A stretch of DNA of 64,000 nucleotides from Patiria miniata. Taxonomy: Eukaryota; Echinodermata; Asteroidea; Valvatida; Asterinidae. Shown in pieces: positions 22,633 to 34,440 of the stretch (its first letter is position 1; every line of letters starts with the position of its first letter). The stretch is from contig NW_024037064.1 in assembly GCF_015706575.1 (NCBI RefSeq), forward strand, positions 10,145,606 through 10,209,605. The letters are read 5' to 3'. Both the position numbers and the translations under genes were made by a program. Below the pieces are notes generated by a model, which had not been told where the DNA came from, made no database searches, and was given only the letters and a program-made list of their open reading frames with translations.

Positions 22633-24572
22633 TTGAAATTCGAGAAGAAAGTGGAATAAAAACAATCCATGGAAACAAATGCAGTGATTATTACAACTCA
22701 TGATGTTAATCATGTGAGCTAGCTCCTATGAAACGAAACATTGTTTTGTTTCTTTAATAAAAACCAGCATAACCTTCAGGTTATTATGTACTGTAAAGAA
22801 GTCACGAGAAATGTTTGATGTAATAACTGACAGTTCAATTATATATTTAGAATTTTCTCAACATCTACGATTATATGTTGTGAGTACGTTTTAGATTACA
22901 TGCTACTCAGTTTGTAAATATTGAATACTGAAAATGAGAAGGCCCAAATGTTACAGGGTTTCAATTAAACCCACGTGATGGGTTATTGACCAATAGGAAT
23001 GTATCAGCTTTCCTAAGGATTTAATGACAAGGATTAGCTTTCAATTAAAAAGAAAAAAACAGTGGTGGTTAATTTTTAACTCAATGATCAAGATACATGC
23101 ATAGCCTACATTTCTTTCAACTGTCAAAAAAAAAATTGACACAGTTTCCCAAAAAATCTCGAGATAATTTAAAAACTGTATAAATATTTCAAGTAGAGTC
23201 AAATTCAAAATTAAGTTCGATTGTTCTGTCTAAGACATTTTGTTTAATTGCTGTTAGCCTGCCTGTAAATACACAATTTCTCGAAATGTGATCATTCTCT
23301 GTTGATTTGACTTAGCTCATTTCAAAACTTAGTTTTATTAGTTGATTTCCGCTGCTTCATTGAATGGGTTGGTATATTTTTAAAAACTTGATCAAAACAT
23401 TACATGAAAACAAATCATGTGATAATTACGACTCATGATAATCATATAGACGAAATCCTACAGTGACAAAAAAAACGGCTTAGGGAAGGAAGTTTTAGCT
23501 CTTGATTTCATATTTGCATTGTCGCCAACATACATGTAACACTCGAGTTATCATGAACAGAATTTAAGAGAATTGTTGTATATATCTTTTAACCAAAAGT
23601 CCAATGATACATTACTGTTTCTTCTCGACATCAAAGATATGTTTTGAGTAGAATTTGGTTCATATAGATTTCATGAGATAAAGTATGTAAATAGTGAATA
23701 CTGAAATATACGTAAGATGTTAACCTGATTTTTATCAAAGGAGTACATTCAAGCAACGTGATCGGTTCTTGGCCAATAGGAATGTTTTCACTGTCCTAGC
23801 TAGGCATTTCATGACAAAGTTTCCAATTGGAAAGAAAAACAGTGTTTTAGAACAATTAAATGCTACAGCTATAGCTTATTAAACTGTGGTGCATGTTTTG
23901 TATGCAGGCTTGTATTTTGCATTTGTGCATGTGTAAGGGTGATACGCAGGGCTTCACGACACAGTGCGCGAATGCAATTGACTTTGCCCAAACAAAAGCA
24001 GTCACACAAGCCTGACACGGGAAGATACTAATAAATACCCTTGAGTGCCACTTGAACGAAGTCTCAAAGATCGACCGTGCACTCGAGTACCGTACACTCG
24101 TCTACAATGCTCTACACTATACTTGTTTGTCTGTATATTTTGGCTAAAACAACTTGTTTATTTTCAATAAAGCGGGGATTTCTTCACACTAATCAATGAT
24201 GTGCTAACTGTATGTTTTGTTCAACTTTTTAAATGACTTACAGGAGGTAGGCGTTACTCATTTAGCAGACAACACTTTAATTGTTTGGACATTTTTTAAT
24301 GACACTTAACATTTCGATTCCTAATTAAATAGTTCGGTTATTGAGACTGTATTTGAATTTGATTGGGGAGTTTTTAAATTGCACAGAAGCGTTTTTTTTA
24401 TCTAATTGAATTTATTTTGTATTTTTGGCAATACAAATGTATTCAATTTAAAATGGGGAATGGGAGGAAAAGTTGTCCCATAATAATTTTTAGGAGTAAT
24501 TATTCAGCAAACGTAATTTGAATTATCAACCCCCCCCCCTCCCTCAGGTGATTCAGGCGGGTATATTTTGGA

Positions 24573-24718
24573 GGACTCGAGTCAGTTTATTTGTTTATTT
24601 TTTGTTTGACTCGTGACTGGCATCAGAATCGTTATACCTTTTGGACTCGGTTTGACTCGGACTCGGCTAGTGACTAATTTGGACTATGTTCAACTCGAAT
24701 CGAGTCCATTTCTAAAAA
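24573..24718. repeat. GACTCG-rich repeat element (spacer C copy)
   Basis: Matches 12281-12418 in position and sequence. Confidence 0.5.
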
Positions 24719-25931
24719 CAAAAACGTGTTGAAACGTGAGGGAAAAGTTAAATGAATTTGTTAATGTATTTTGTTTACATTTCTTTTCATATTCTAATGA
24801 AAACGGCCCTTTGAATGGTGATTCATATGAGAAATGCATGTTTTCCGACACAATTATATTGGGAAATATGCAGCAATTAATGCAGTTTAGAAGTTATAAA
24901 AAAAATGAAGAAAAAAAGTAAAAGAGCTATGATATCCCATTTCCGGCATTGAGCGACGGTATACTTTTAAGAAAAATGAAACAGAAAATGGAAGCTTCTT
25001 CGGATCCTATACCGCCCTCACATCAGGAATCAGGCTCATTTGGACATCCTCAATAGGAAGTGTTTGTTTTTTAAAGGCCGGAGGTACTTTCGAAACCTCC
25101 CCAACCCATCCATCCCCACACCCCGCCCCCTTCAAAAACAATGAATGCATGGATATTTTTTTTTTAATACAAAAAATACAAAAATGTACAATGGAAATAA
25201 AAAATATATATACCTATCTAATGCAGCTTTTTTTTTTAATGAGATGGGAAAATAGGAGTTCACTGCCAAACAAAAAGGCCATCCCTTGTTTTGGAAAACA
25301 AGGAAACTTTATGTGAACCCGTGCAAATTACCCCCTCAACAGTTACAAAGGGAGAGTTGGGCAGACAACTTGAAAATACATTGGAATGCACTGGCGATGA
25401 CGCTTGATGAAGCCCTCGGTATTGGCTTATTTTGTTTTGTATTAATTTTAGATGCATTTTTTGGGGGTCCAGATTTAGAGTAAGTCAGTAAAAGTTTCGA
25501 AGAGATGGTCACGAACACAATCTATAGTACTGTACCATGCATAGGACAAACTTTGCCGTGCTGTCCCTTGGAGGCGCTCTTCATATTACATTTCACTTCG
25601 ATTTCCAGTTCTACCATGGTTCTACTTCCGCGTTGATTGCTTCGAGCCTGAAATTTAATCAACCTAAAGATTCGCTCCTTTCGACTCAACAGAAACATCA
25701 TTTTGGCATCCAAACCGGGAACGTCGGATAAATGTGAGCACAATAATGTTTGTCTTCCTTAAACCCTGGAGAAGCATTTTTTTTTGTGAAATTCTGATGA
25801 GGCATTTTTTACGGGTGTGACTAAATGTACATGTTGTATTGTAACCACGTTCATGGGTGTATGTACATGTACTCCATGTACTTGTTATTACATGTACATG
25901 TACATGTATGGCTGTTAATATTGTTGATGTA

Positions 25932-26535
25932 CCCTAACGTGGCGCGGCCCCTAACGTGGCGCACTTGGATTTTTCGCCGGTAGCGCCTAGCTAGAGCAAA
26001 ATTTTAAACTGAAATTTCACAGAAAGTGAAATTTCATCAAGTTCTAAACGGTCCTGTTCATAAATCGCGAGTTTATTTACCCGTAACAATGTTAGAAGGA
26101 AAAGCTATTTTGGCGTGATTTTCCGATTTTATTTTCAAGTGCAAAGTGAACCCTTTGAAAATGCCCTGAAAAATAAGAAAATAATTTTCTGACAAACATT
26201 TGGCTTGGTATGTAAGTAAAGATATTAATTATTTATCAGAATTTATCAAGTTTATAGGAATTCGTAAGTGTTAATTTGGAATTTTCAAAGATTTATTCAA
26301 GTGCGCCACGTTAGGGAACATTCCGCCAATTTTTGCCCAATTTCCGGACACCACCGTTTTTGAATTTCGGATCAAATTTTATGAAACTGAAATTGTTCAC
26401 AGAGGTAAAATAGCAAGCATTGATAAGGTAAAAGTACTAGTATTTCATTGCATGAATTTGAGGTTTGTCAACAAAGAGGTTTGCCAACACTACACGAGGA
26501 AAGTCGGGTAAGCTTCGAAGTGCGCCACGTTAGGG
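25932..26535. mobile_element. CCCTAACGTGGCGC-ended element
   Basis: Four copies of CCCTAACGTGGCGC mark this insert: two at the left in forward orientation (25932-25945, 25949-25962), two inverted at 26303-26316 and at the right end 26522-26535. Spacer B lacks the insert: its GGCTGTTTATCGAG (near 17920) spans the place. The double left end and extra inner right copy suggest end duplication or one element inside another. No target duplication could be read with certainty. No coding capacity. Confidence 0.65.
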
Positions 26536-27255
26536 AACACGACTATATATCGAGTAATGCTAATGGCATTGCTCGATGCAGAGGACTATAGATTTAACGT
26601 ACAAGTACAACACACTTTTTGTTATTATTTTAACATGTTTTAAAAACGAATGACGGCTATCATGATAATGGAGATGAAAATAAAACGATAAAGACGAAAC
26701 CATGTCATGTCATCTCCAAAAAAAATTAATGCAAAAGATTGGAGTATCCATATCTGTCCATCATGATAATTACTATATTTGCTGTGTGGCTCTAAATACA
26801 AAGGAAGCCCTGGAGATAAATATTCATGGGCCACTATGGAGCATCTTACAACTTTAACTTTGTACATGTTGATGTTTTGCATTCAGAAATTTGACATATT
26901 ATGATAAAGTGCAACATATTTAGATGATAGAGTCACTTTCAGATTTCTGCCTTACCGGGTTAACGAATTAACGAACAATATCACAAATCCAAGGGAGCAT
27001 CAGAAATAAAATAAAATATGTGATGCTTTGAAGAGGAGGTGCAGTTTATGGATAAGGATATGATTTTGCACTTGTTTCTTTTCAATTTACATCTTGAGAG
27101 CCCTGCACACATCGATTCATTTCAAATGCAAAAACACATCCTGTCAATTACTAGTGGTCCCTACCCATAAAGGGAAACATAAAAGTGATACATTTTTATC
27201 ACTGTTACATGTATGTTTTAAATAAAATATTTTTCTTCACATTTATTAGACAAAA
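26536..27255 (+). other. Upstream region of gene D
   Basis: Paralogous to the upstream region of genes B and C. The paired CCAAT box is degraded (27144-27157) and no TATA-like hexamer stands at the same place, so control of D may differ. Nothing else seen. Confidence 0.5.
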
Positions 27256-28558
27256 ATGGCGACTGGACCTGCAGTAAGTTCAGCACTAGAGACGATCAGC
27301 AGACATCATCTTGAGTGCAGTATCTGTCAAGGGAGATATCAACAGCCCAAGATATTGGAATGCCTCCATAACTTTTGTGAGCAATGTCTGCTGAAATACT
27401 GCAGCAAGAAGCATCAGGGCGCTGTAGAAATTCCTTGCCCTGTGTGTCGACAGGAGACAAAACTTCCCGAGGTGGGGGTGGAAGGTCTGAAAACAAACTT
27501 TCATCTGATTGGTCTGGTAGAGGAATTGGAACTGCAGGAAAAGTTTGTGTGTTCGGGTGGCACAAAGCTGCTCTGTGAGACATGTGATGATGGCAATGAG
27601 GCAACACGTCGGTGTCTGGACTGTGCACAGAATATCTGCTCACGTTGTCATAGTTCACACAAAAGAATTGCTACTACATCGAGCCACACAATAGCTACTT
27701 TGGAGGACATTTGTGAAGGAAAGGTGAAACTGACAAAAGAAAACCTGAAACAACATCCCAAATGTCCGAAACATGAAGGCGAAGTGACAAGGTTCTTTTG
27801 TATGACATGTGAAGTGTTGATCTGCCGAGATTGTACTGTCATTGACCACTGCAAGCCAGAACACTCGTACATTGACAGAAATCAAGCCGCATCAACCTAC
27901 AAACAGTCGTTAGCTGAACTGTTTTCTCCACTTGGATACGAAATGAAGGAACTGAAAAAATCACAAGAGAAAGTCTCAAGAATAAAAGAAGATTTGGGTG
28001 TCACAGTTAAGAGGGTCAGGACAGAAGTGCAGGACAGAGCAGCTGAGATACGAGCAGAGGTAACGGCTCAAGAAAATCGCATCCTTAATGACATCAAAAA
28101 CATCCAAACAGATCGTGAACAAAAACTGGACGATTGTGAGAAAACTATGGGCTTGGCTGCGGAGAGATTTCAGTATTCACTAGACACAGCAAGAGAGGTG
28201 ACAAGGACTGCATCGGATAGTGACTTTCTCTCACTCTATCCCACAATCAGCAAAGACTTGAAATTGTTGGCAGATCAGAGAATGCCTAGAGTTGACAACA
28301 GGCTTGCATTTCTGAAGTTCAAGCAGAGTGAGGGTGTTGGTGGCATCAGTCTGGGTGAGGTGGTGGTGGAAGTTGAGTGGAAGCTGTGCTGCGATCGGGA
28401 GTTTGGTAGAATCGGAAGAGGTCCAGGAGAGTTCTATGGGGCTTGGGGCATTGCTGCTCGTCAACCTGATGAGATTGCAGTGACTGACTACTGCAACAAA
28501 CGAGTTGTGATCTGCAGTATCGATGGCGACCAGAAAAGCATGATCCCAATGCAAGGAT
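27256..28558 (+). CDS. TRIM-NHL E3 ubiquitin ligase D, exon 1
   Basis: This exon encodes 434 residues plus one base and is uninterrupted. RING (CSICQGRYQQPKILECLHNFC ... CPVC), B-box 1 and B-box 2 keep all zinc ligands, followed by a coiled coil. Differences from B and C include an altered coiled-coil start (LFSPLGYEMKELKKSQ) and two extra residues (CD) before the first blade (CCDREFGRIGRGPGEFYGAWG). The residue before NKR in the first blade is C here, Y in C, G in B. Donor GTAAGT after CAAGGAT. Exon 2 is at 30855-31492; total 646 residues. Confidence 0.93.
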
Positions 28559-29069
28559 GTAAGTCTAAATTACCGTGCAATCTGCAGAATTACATATTAC
28601 AATGTACATAAAAAAAATCATCACATCTCATTAATTATCGGTTTGTTTTCAATTTTCAATACAAAATAAAAACATGAATACAGATGAAAATCTAATGAAA
28701 CTGTTTTGAAACAAAAGATGTTTTATGGAATACCTTGCTATTGATTACGTAATCAATATGTAAATGCATAGTAAAGTGAACAACCCAACTGGAAATTTAA
28801 CGTCATTGATTTGGTTCACTTTTTTTTTGGTGCCAAACATGGAAAGTTCAAGAAAAATGCATTTGGTAGTTACATAGAAAATGCATTTAATAGTTTGGAA
28901 TTGATTAATTATCGTGCAAAATGTATATACAAACTGAAAATATACAATACGCTGGTTCACGTTTTCAATTGTTGTCATCAGGATTTTTTTAATTTTTACC
29001 ATTATTCAACTGAAAGATAAATCTTTGAATAACATTTCGTGCCTCACAATCTGGGGCATATATAAACAG

Positions 29070-29105
29070 AAAAGCTTAAACATGCTTAAGCATGTTTAAG
29101 CTTTT
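29070..29105. repeat. Perfect 36-bp palindrome
   Basis: AAAAGCTTAAACATGCTT is followed directly by its reverse complement with no spacer. Introns B and C have AAGGCTTAAACATCAATATG at the corresponding place, so the palindrome arose locally in D. Confidence 0.85.
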
Positions 29106-29264
29106 GACAGTGTGTATTTGAGTGGTCGGGCACAACATCTGTTGAGAATTGTTCTGATAAATCTTCCTTGTTTCTTTCCTTCTTTTTTTCGGACAATTAC
29201 TATCTGTGGGTTATCTCCGAAATCGTTTATGGTATGAACTTGTAACTTTCAGCATGAATCGACC

Positions 29265-30665
29265 CTCATCTCAATCAGTGGTGCTTGTTACTGTGACGTC
29301 GTGATGATGTCATCGGGTGTCAAATTACAAGCAATTAAAGATTTCTAGATTTAATCTTGAACATCAATATCAAATCAACCGTGAGAGACCTAAACTTGAC
29401 TTTTACGGGGTTTGATAGAATAATCCAGGATCTTCATTTTATCTTCAAATCACGTGACTCTTCCTTCCAGTCCAAACCAGAAGTGCCCTATCATTTGAAA
29501 GTGGAAAAAGATGTGAACTTGCTTTCAAGTTTCAACGATGTTTAGTCTCTTAATGTGGTACTTTACAAAAAATACCGATCACGTCATAAAATGTTAGAGC
29601 GCCCCCTTTAGCGGCAAGTTCAAAAATGTTTAAAATGAATTTTCAGTTGCTGTCCGGCGACGTTTGCGGTAATCGCTTCAAACTGAATATATATGATGAC
29701 CTTTATGCAAGCAGGACCTGTGTACGAACAAATTATGACGTCATCAGACCGGAAGTTAAATACAATGAAAAGATCTGCAAACCTTAACCCTAAAGGGGCC
29801 GGGGGGGCGGAATCCGTGACATTTTCCGTGAGATAGCTCCTAAAAAAATTTTTTCGCGACCAGAGCTGTTATGGCTTTTTAGCCTCGAGCTTTGCGCATC
29901 TTTTGATACCAAAAACATAAAAATCGGACCAAGGGTTGCCGCGTAGCGAAAAAATTTTCCAGCGCTACGCGCCGTGAAAACTGAATTTTCGCATATACAT
30001 GTACGTCGTGTACACAGAGCAGAATTGCCATTCGTACATATGAATAATTAATTAGCCATAATTCCAAAACCCTTTGACCTATAGTCATGAAATTTCTTGG
30101 ATATGTTTAGGAAGAGTTGCTCTATGCATGTGCCGAGTTTCAAAATTTTTCGTCACTCGATCGCCAAGATCTTAGGCGGGGGGGGGGGGGGGGGGGGGGG
30201 GGCGAATCCCCCCCCCCCGCTGAGGGATGGTCAAAATAACCCGGCCCCTTTAGGGTTAAACAATTGCAATCCAGAGTTTTGCTTCAAATAGCACAGTTTA
30301 AATAGCTCTTGAGATTTCTGGGAATGACGTCACGATGACGTCATCGAGTCAGATTACAAGCATCAAAGGTTTCTAGATTTAATCCTTGAAAATCAATATA
30401 TATAATCAACTGTGAGATATCTGATTTTACAGGAATTGATAGAATAATCAAGCGTCTTTATTTTTGATATTACGTGCAAATTCACGAGACCCTTCCTTCT
30501 GGTACAAACCGGAAGTGCGTTATAATTTGAAAGTGGAAAAAGATGTGAACTTGCTTTTGGATCTGGCTAGGTTGTACTTTAGAAGAAAAAAAAACTACCG
30601 GTGATGCATAAAATGTTAGAGCGCCCTCTTGTTGCAGGTTGAAAAGGTGTTAATGCATTTTCAGT
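29265..30665. repeat. Direct duplication inside intron D
   Basis: 29265-29660 and 30315-30665 share order and many blocks: GACGTCATC-type sites, TTTCTAGATTTAATC, GATAGAATAATC, TTGAAAGTGGAAAAAGATG, AAAATGTTAGAGCGCCC. The copies are clearly diverged. The MITE at 29788-30255 sits between them. Confidence 0.75.
29788..30255. mobile_element. TTAA-flanked piggyBac-like MITE, copy 1
   Basis: A 468-bp element with inverted ends CCCTAAAGGGGCCGGG and CCCGGCCCCTTTAGGG, flanked exactly by TTAA (29784-29787, 30256-30259). TTAA targets and ends starting CCCT are hallmarks of piggyBac; Kolobok elements also use TTAA. Long G and C runs near 30178-30220 form a second inverted pair. A relative in opposite orientation is at 55075-55438. 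No transposase. Confidence 0.85.
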
Positions 30666-30854
30666 TGATTATTGTTGCAAAGCTTATCACATATGAAATA
30701 GATGCGGTCCGACCATTCTGCGCTTGTAACTTAACAAACGCGAATCATAATTATCACTCTTTCAGATTTCAATGTTGATTTAAAAAAAAATTAAGTTCCA
30801 ATCCAAATAGAACTTTGACAGCTATTGTTTGTTTTTACATCGTGACTCATACAG

Positions 30855-31492
30855 GTCCACTCGGCATCGCAGCTACCCGCGCCGGCGATCGTTTGGTGGT
30901 TGTTGAGGAAGGCGCATCCCATGTGAAGGTGTTCAACAGCAACAACACGCTGGCATATGAGTTCCCAACGGTGCCGCCGAGTGACGAGGTCGATAAGACC
31001 GCAGTTGACCTCCACTCTGTGGCAGTCAAGAATGACGATACCATCGTAGTGGGTGATGCCAGGAGAATGGTGTTGACTGAGCACAGCCCCACTGATGGTG
31101 AGCTCCTACGCACCATACCAGTCAAGATTAAACCTTACTTTCTAGCTGTTGATGACAGCAACGATAGAATTGTCATCAGTGATAAATCGCAGGCAGTGGA
31201 TGTGGCTGATGGCAATGGCACTACACGACGCACTATCAAACCCACCATGAATGATGAACCAGTACAATACTGCAACGGTGTGTACACTGATAGCTCAGGT
31301 ATCTATGTTGCAATGGAAAATGGTCCTAGCACGCGTCATATCCACCACTATGACCCTCAAGGTGGCTTTCTCAAGTGCATCGCACAGGGTCTGCACAGCC
31401 CGCGGGGTATCACACTCACATCAGACGGGCAGCTTGCAGTGGCTGACTGGTACTCGATAAAGATAATTCACCATGTTGCTGTGACGCTGTAA
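30855..31492 (+). CDS. TRIM-NHL E3 ubiquitin ligase D, exon 2
   Basis: 211 residues to TAA at 31490-31492. It has the same blade order as B and C with more change (PLGIAATRAGDRLVVVEEGAS, one extra residue in PPSDEVDK, KSQAVDVADGN, QYCNGVY, ENGPSTRHIH, LHSPR). The C-terminus is five residues longer, ending HHVAVTL where the others end HHQV or YHQV. The reading frame is intact. Confidence 0.92.
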
Positions 31493-31588
31493 TCAGACAT
31501 GTAATTTCACATTTATAGTTTTTGTTTATGAGTATGGAAAAGCGCATGAATACCAAATCAGCTCTGGAATAATCTTAATAATTGGCAA

Positions 31589-31594
31589 AATAAA
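31589..31594 (+). terminator. Polyadenylation signal of gene D
   Basis: AATAAA about 100 bases after the stop. Confidence 0.5.
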
Positions 31595-32666
31595 AACTGA
31601 AGTAAAGTATTCGGGACACCAACATGCATTGAAACAATTTGAAAATTAAGCCTTTAAAATGATGTATGTTATATAAATAATTCATATGTGAAGACTTTGA
31701 TAAGTCATTAATTAACACTATACTGAATAAATCTGAATAAATCAATATATCTGAATAAAACCCTGTCATCTGATTGGTAGGTCGTTGTTCACGTGGCATT
31801 AAAATGATTGATCCCAAGTTAACACATGGCCCGGTTTCATCGCAAAAATAGAAGTTCCATTCCACGGTAAATAGTAGTTCCATTGTACTGTCATACTACC
31901 ACATAATCAGATTCAAGAATTTATTCAGGCGCTGTATAAAACAAATAATTCCGTATTAAACATTTTGTGCAACATAAAGAATAATTTAATTCGGTGTTAG
32001 ATGGTATGTTAATTTCCTAGGCTTTGCCTTGCCGAAAAGATGATTATATCAGGTATGCAACTTTTCCTCGGATCAGCTGATTTCCTCTTTTTTTACTTCC
32101 CATGTGTGCCATTGAAAATAGAAAAACACTGTACAAAGTCGGGGGAAAATTTGAATTTCCTCTTTTTTGTGATTTCCCAGTTGCATGCCTGTTATATCTG
32201 TAACCGCCATAAACTATTCTTACCATTGCACACATCAATATTTATTGTATATACTGTAGTTCAGACTACCCCGGGTCGATATCCAGGAAATAAACTCCCT
32301 CTACCTAAATAATGGTTACATAGAAATTCATCCAAACTATGTTAAAGTGCTGAAATGTGGCATATAGGGCCTACAGTAACGATTCGACCTTCACTTATAA
32401 CACTGTGCAGTTTTTTTTGCCGATGAGATTTTTTTCTTGCCATTTTTTGCCGAAAGGAAGGGGAATATGGGGATATTCAAAACATGTATTTTTCCTTTTT
32501 TTTGTTCACAGTGTAGGTTTATATATAGTCTTTATAAAAAAAATCACGTGTCAACAGAAGCTACATGCACTACCGTGGAAGGTGCTAAAACTATTTTAAA
32601 ATCAATTTCTATTACGTCATCGTGACGTATTGTCATTATTTGCAGACCAGGAGAATGTGCTACACC
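31595..32666. other. No gene seen
   Basis: AT-rich spacer after gene D. Frames are short and none resembles a known protein. Homology with the spacers after B and C is not obvious, so the array seems to end here. Confidence 0.5.
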
Positions 32667-32670
32667 AAGT

Positions 32671-33316
32671 CGTCACCGTTTTCACGAAGAGCCACATATG
32701 TCGATTTTGAAGAAAAAGTGTTTTCGAGATAATCGCAAATGAAGTTTCTCATATTTTAAAACTGCAAAAAATACCACTTTGCAACAACTTTGTGAAGCAA
32801 GGAAACCATCACACTATTCTGTGTGAGCTGAATATTTACATGAACCCAGTAATAAGACTTAATTCAGCAGTTAATTAGTGAAAATTAATTAGTAGTGGCT
32901 CTTCGTGAAAACGCAAATTCAGGTTTCCGACATATTGGCCCTTTCTGTTCAATGTGTATTTCCATAGGCGCGAGTGAGTACGCGCGCGCAGCTGAAAATG
33001 TTACAAAGATATAGATATTATATGTGGCTCTTCGTGAAAACGCAAATCTCATTTGACCTACTTTTACGTATTTCCGTGCAATGGGTTTTGTACGCGTTCA
33101 AAGGGCCAATATGTATGTGGCTCTTCGCAAAATTCATTTATCGAGATTTTGGCCCCTTGCAACATTAATGTAACTTGGAAATTAATGATGTTTTGCTTAT
33201 AGAAACATGTCAAAATGAATACGTACATTGTTTTAAAGTAAAATATTGAGAAAAAAAATCAAAATCGAAAAAAATGTTATTTTTGACATATGTGGCTCTT
33301 CGTGAAAACGGTGACG
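32671..33316. mobile_element. CGTCACCG-ended non-autonomous DNA transposon, copy 2
   Basis: A 646-bp element, close in length to copy 1 (654). Inverted ends CGTCACCGTTTTCACGAAG and complement, flanked by AAGT on both sides (32667-32670, 33317-33320). Five copies of TGTGGCTCTTCGTGAAAACG-like motif (near 32679 inverted, 32896, 33022, 33117, 33290). The central CGCGCGCGC tract near 32978 lies at the same relative position as in copy 1. No transposase. Confidence 0.85.
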
Positions 33317-33542
33317 AAGTGTCATAACGATTCGAAGTTATGAATTAATTAATAATTATAATTATTAAAATTCTTGTCAATTTGATCACAAGTTGGTTAT
33401 TAATTAACAAACTGATTACAACCTATCAAGCAATAAACAATTCGAATGAACTATGGAGCATTCCTTGTTATTCCATTCCTAATGGACATTCTGACATATC
33501 CTTTTTTTTCTATTCAGTGTTTCACCTATAAATGTCAACTGC

Positions 33543-33851
33543 TTGGTTAAATGGGGGGGGGGGGATATTATGATAATGCCCCCTTTCCTTCCCCAAACAG
33601 AAACGGCCTTTGTAAGTTGTATTTTTTTTCCAGTTAGCTATGGCTTCGGCCTACTAGCTGTTTACAATTTCTTAAGTCAATGGACACAGCGAGACATTCA
33701 ATGGGGCCCAACTGGGAAAAACTGCAATAGATTTTGCGATGTGTGCCCCCATGATATTGTGATGAATCGAGAAGACTTCGAGTTCTGTTACAGAAAAAAA
33801 ATGCAGAAAACGCGTGAACATCGTGACAACAGTTGTCAAAAAAAGAAGTAA
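33543..33851 (+). other. Unassigned reading frame, doubtful
   Basis: A 102-residue frame whose 5' part spans a G run and is therefore suspect. The 3' part (from about 33600) has a hydrophobic stretch then a cysteine-rich run (CNRFCDVCPHD). A splice-acceptor-like CCCCAAACAG ends at 33600. I do not recognise it, and it may be chance. Confidence 0.12.
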
Positions 33852-34440
33852 CTTGAACCATTGATGCACCTGATGTGACCGATTGCTGAGAAAAGTCACC
33901 GCATACACTCACTGAATGATAAATGTTGTCCTCGGAGGAATGATTCTGCATTCCTTTAGTGTGACCCTCTGTCTCCGTATTCACATCTCGAAAAGAAAAA
34001 AAAACACCTCGAGAGAAAGACGGTTTTAAAGAGGGGATCTTCTTGGTATATCAGTTTGGAAAACACATCGGGATCTAAAAGGCAAGACACAACGAGCTTT
34101 ATTTACCATGACCAAAAAGGACACGAACACACAGACTAAACCTCCGAATTAATTACCACCCCAAGCAACTACCAATCCTTAAACCTTAATCAGTCTCTCC
34201 AAGTCATTACCATTATATTTATATTGGCTATGACTAATGCACGGCCATCTCATCCATTTGTATTCCAATTGTTAACACACGCCACGATTCTAAATTTCAG
34301 CCTCCAGGCCTATGTGATTGTAATCATTTTAGAAATTTCGGAACATTGCGAGCAAGTTTTGGTGAGCGGGCTATATCCCCCGATCCACCATCATGGGGGG
34401 GGGGGGGGGCTTTCAGCTGCTTAATAATGGCGTCGGATAC
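33852..34440. other. No gene seen
   Basis: Spacer without recognised coding sequence; a G run near 34396-34409. Confidence 0.4.

Larger units (their letters stand above)
21134..25900. repeat. Gene-unit spacer C
   Basis: Collinear with spacer B. It serves as the unoccupied reference for the SINE and foldback nest of spacer B and for the CGTCACCG element of spacer A. It carries its own GGGAATATAC element (22120-22632) and the GACTCG element (24573-24718). No coding region is supported. Confidence 0.8.
28559..30854 (+). other. Intron of gene D (phase 1), enlarged by repeats
   Basis: A 2296-base intron, three times longer than in B and C, with donor GTAAGT and acceptor CATACAG at the same codon. 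The extra length is explained by a tandem duplication (about 29265-29660 and 30315-30665) and a TTAA-flanked MITE with long G and C runs (29788-30255). Confidence 0.85.
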
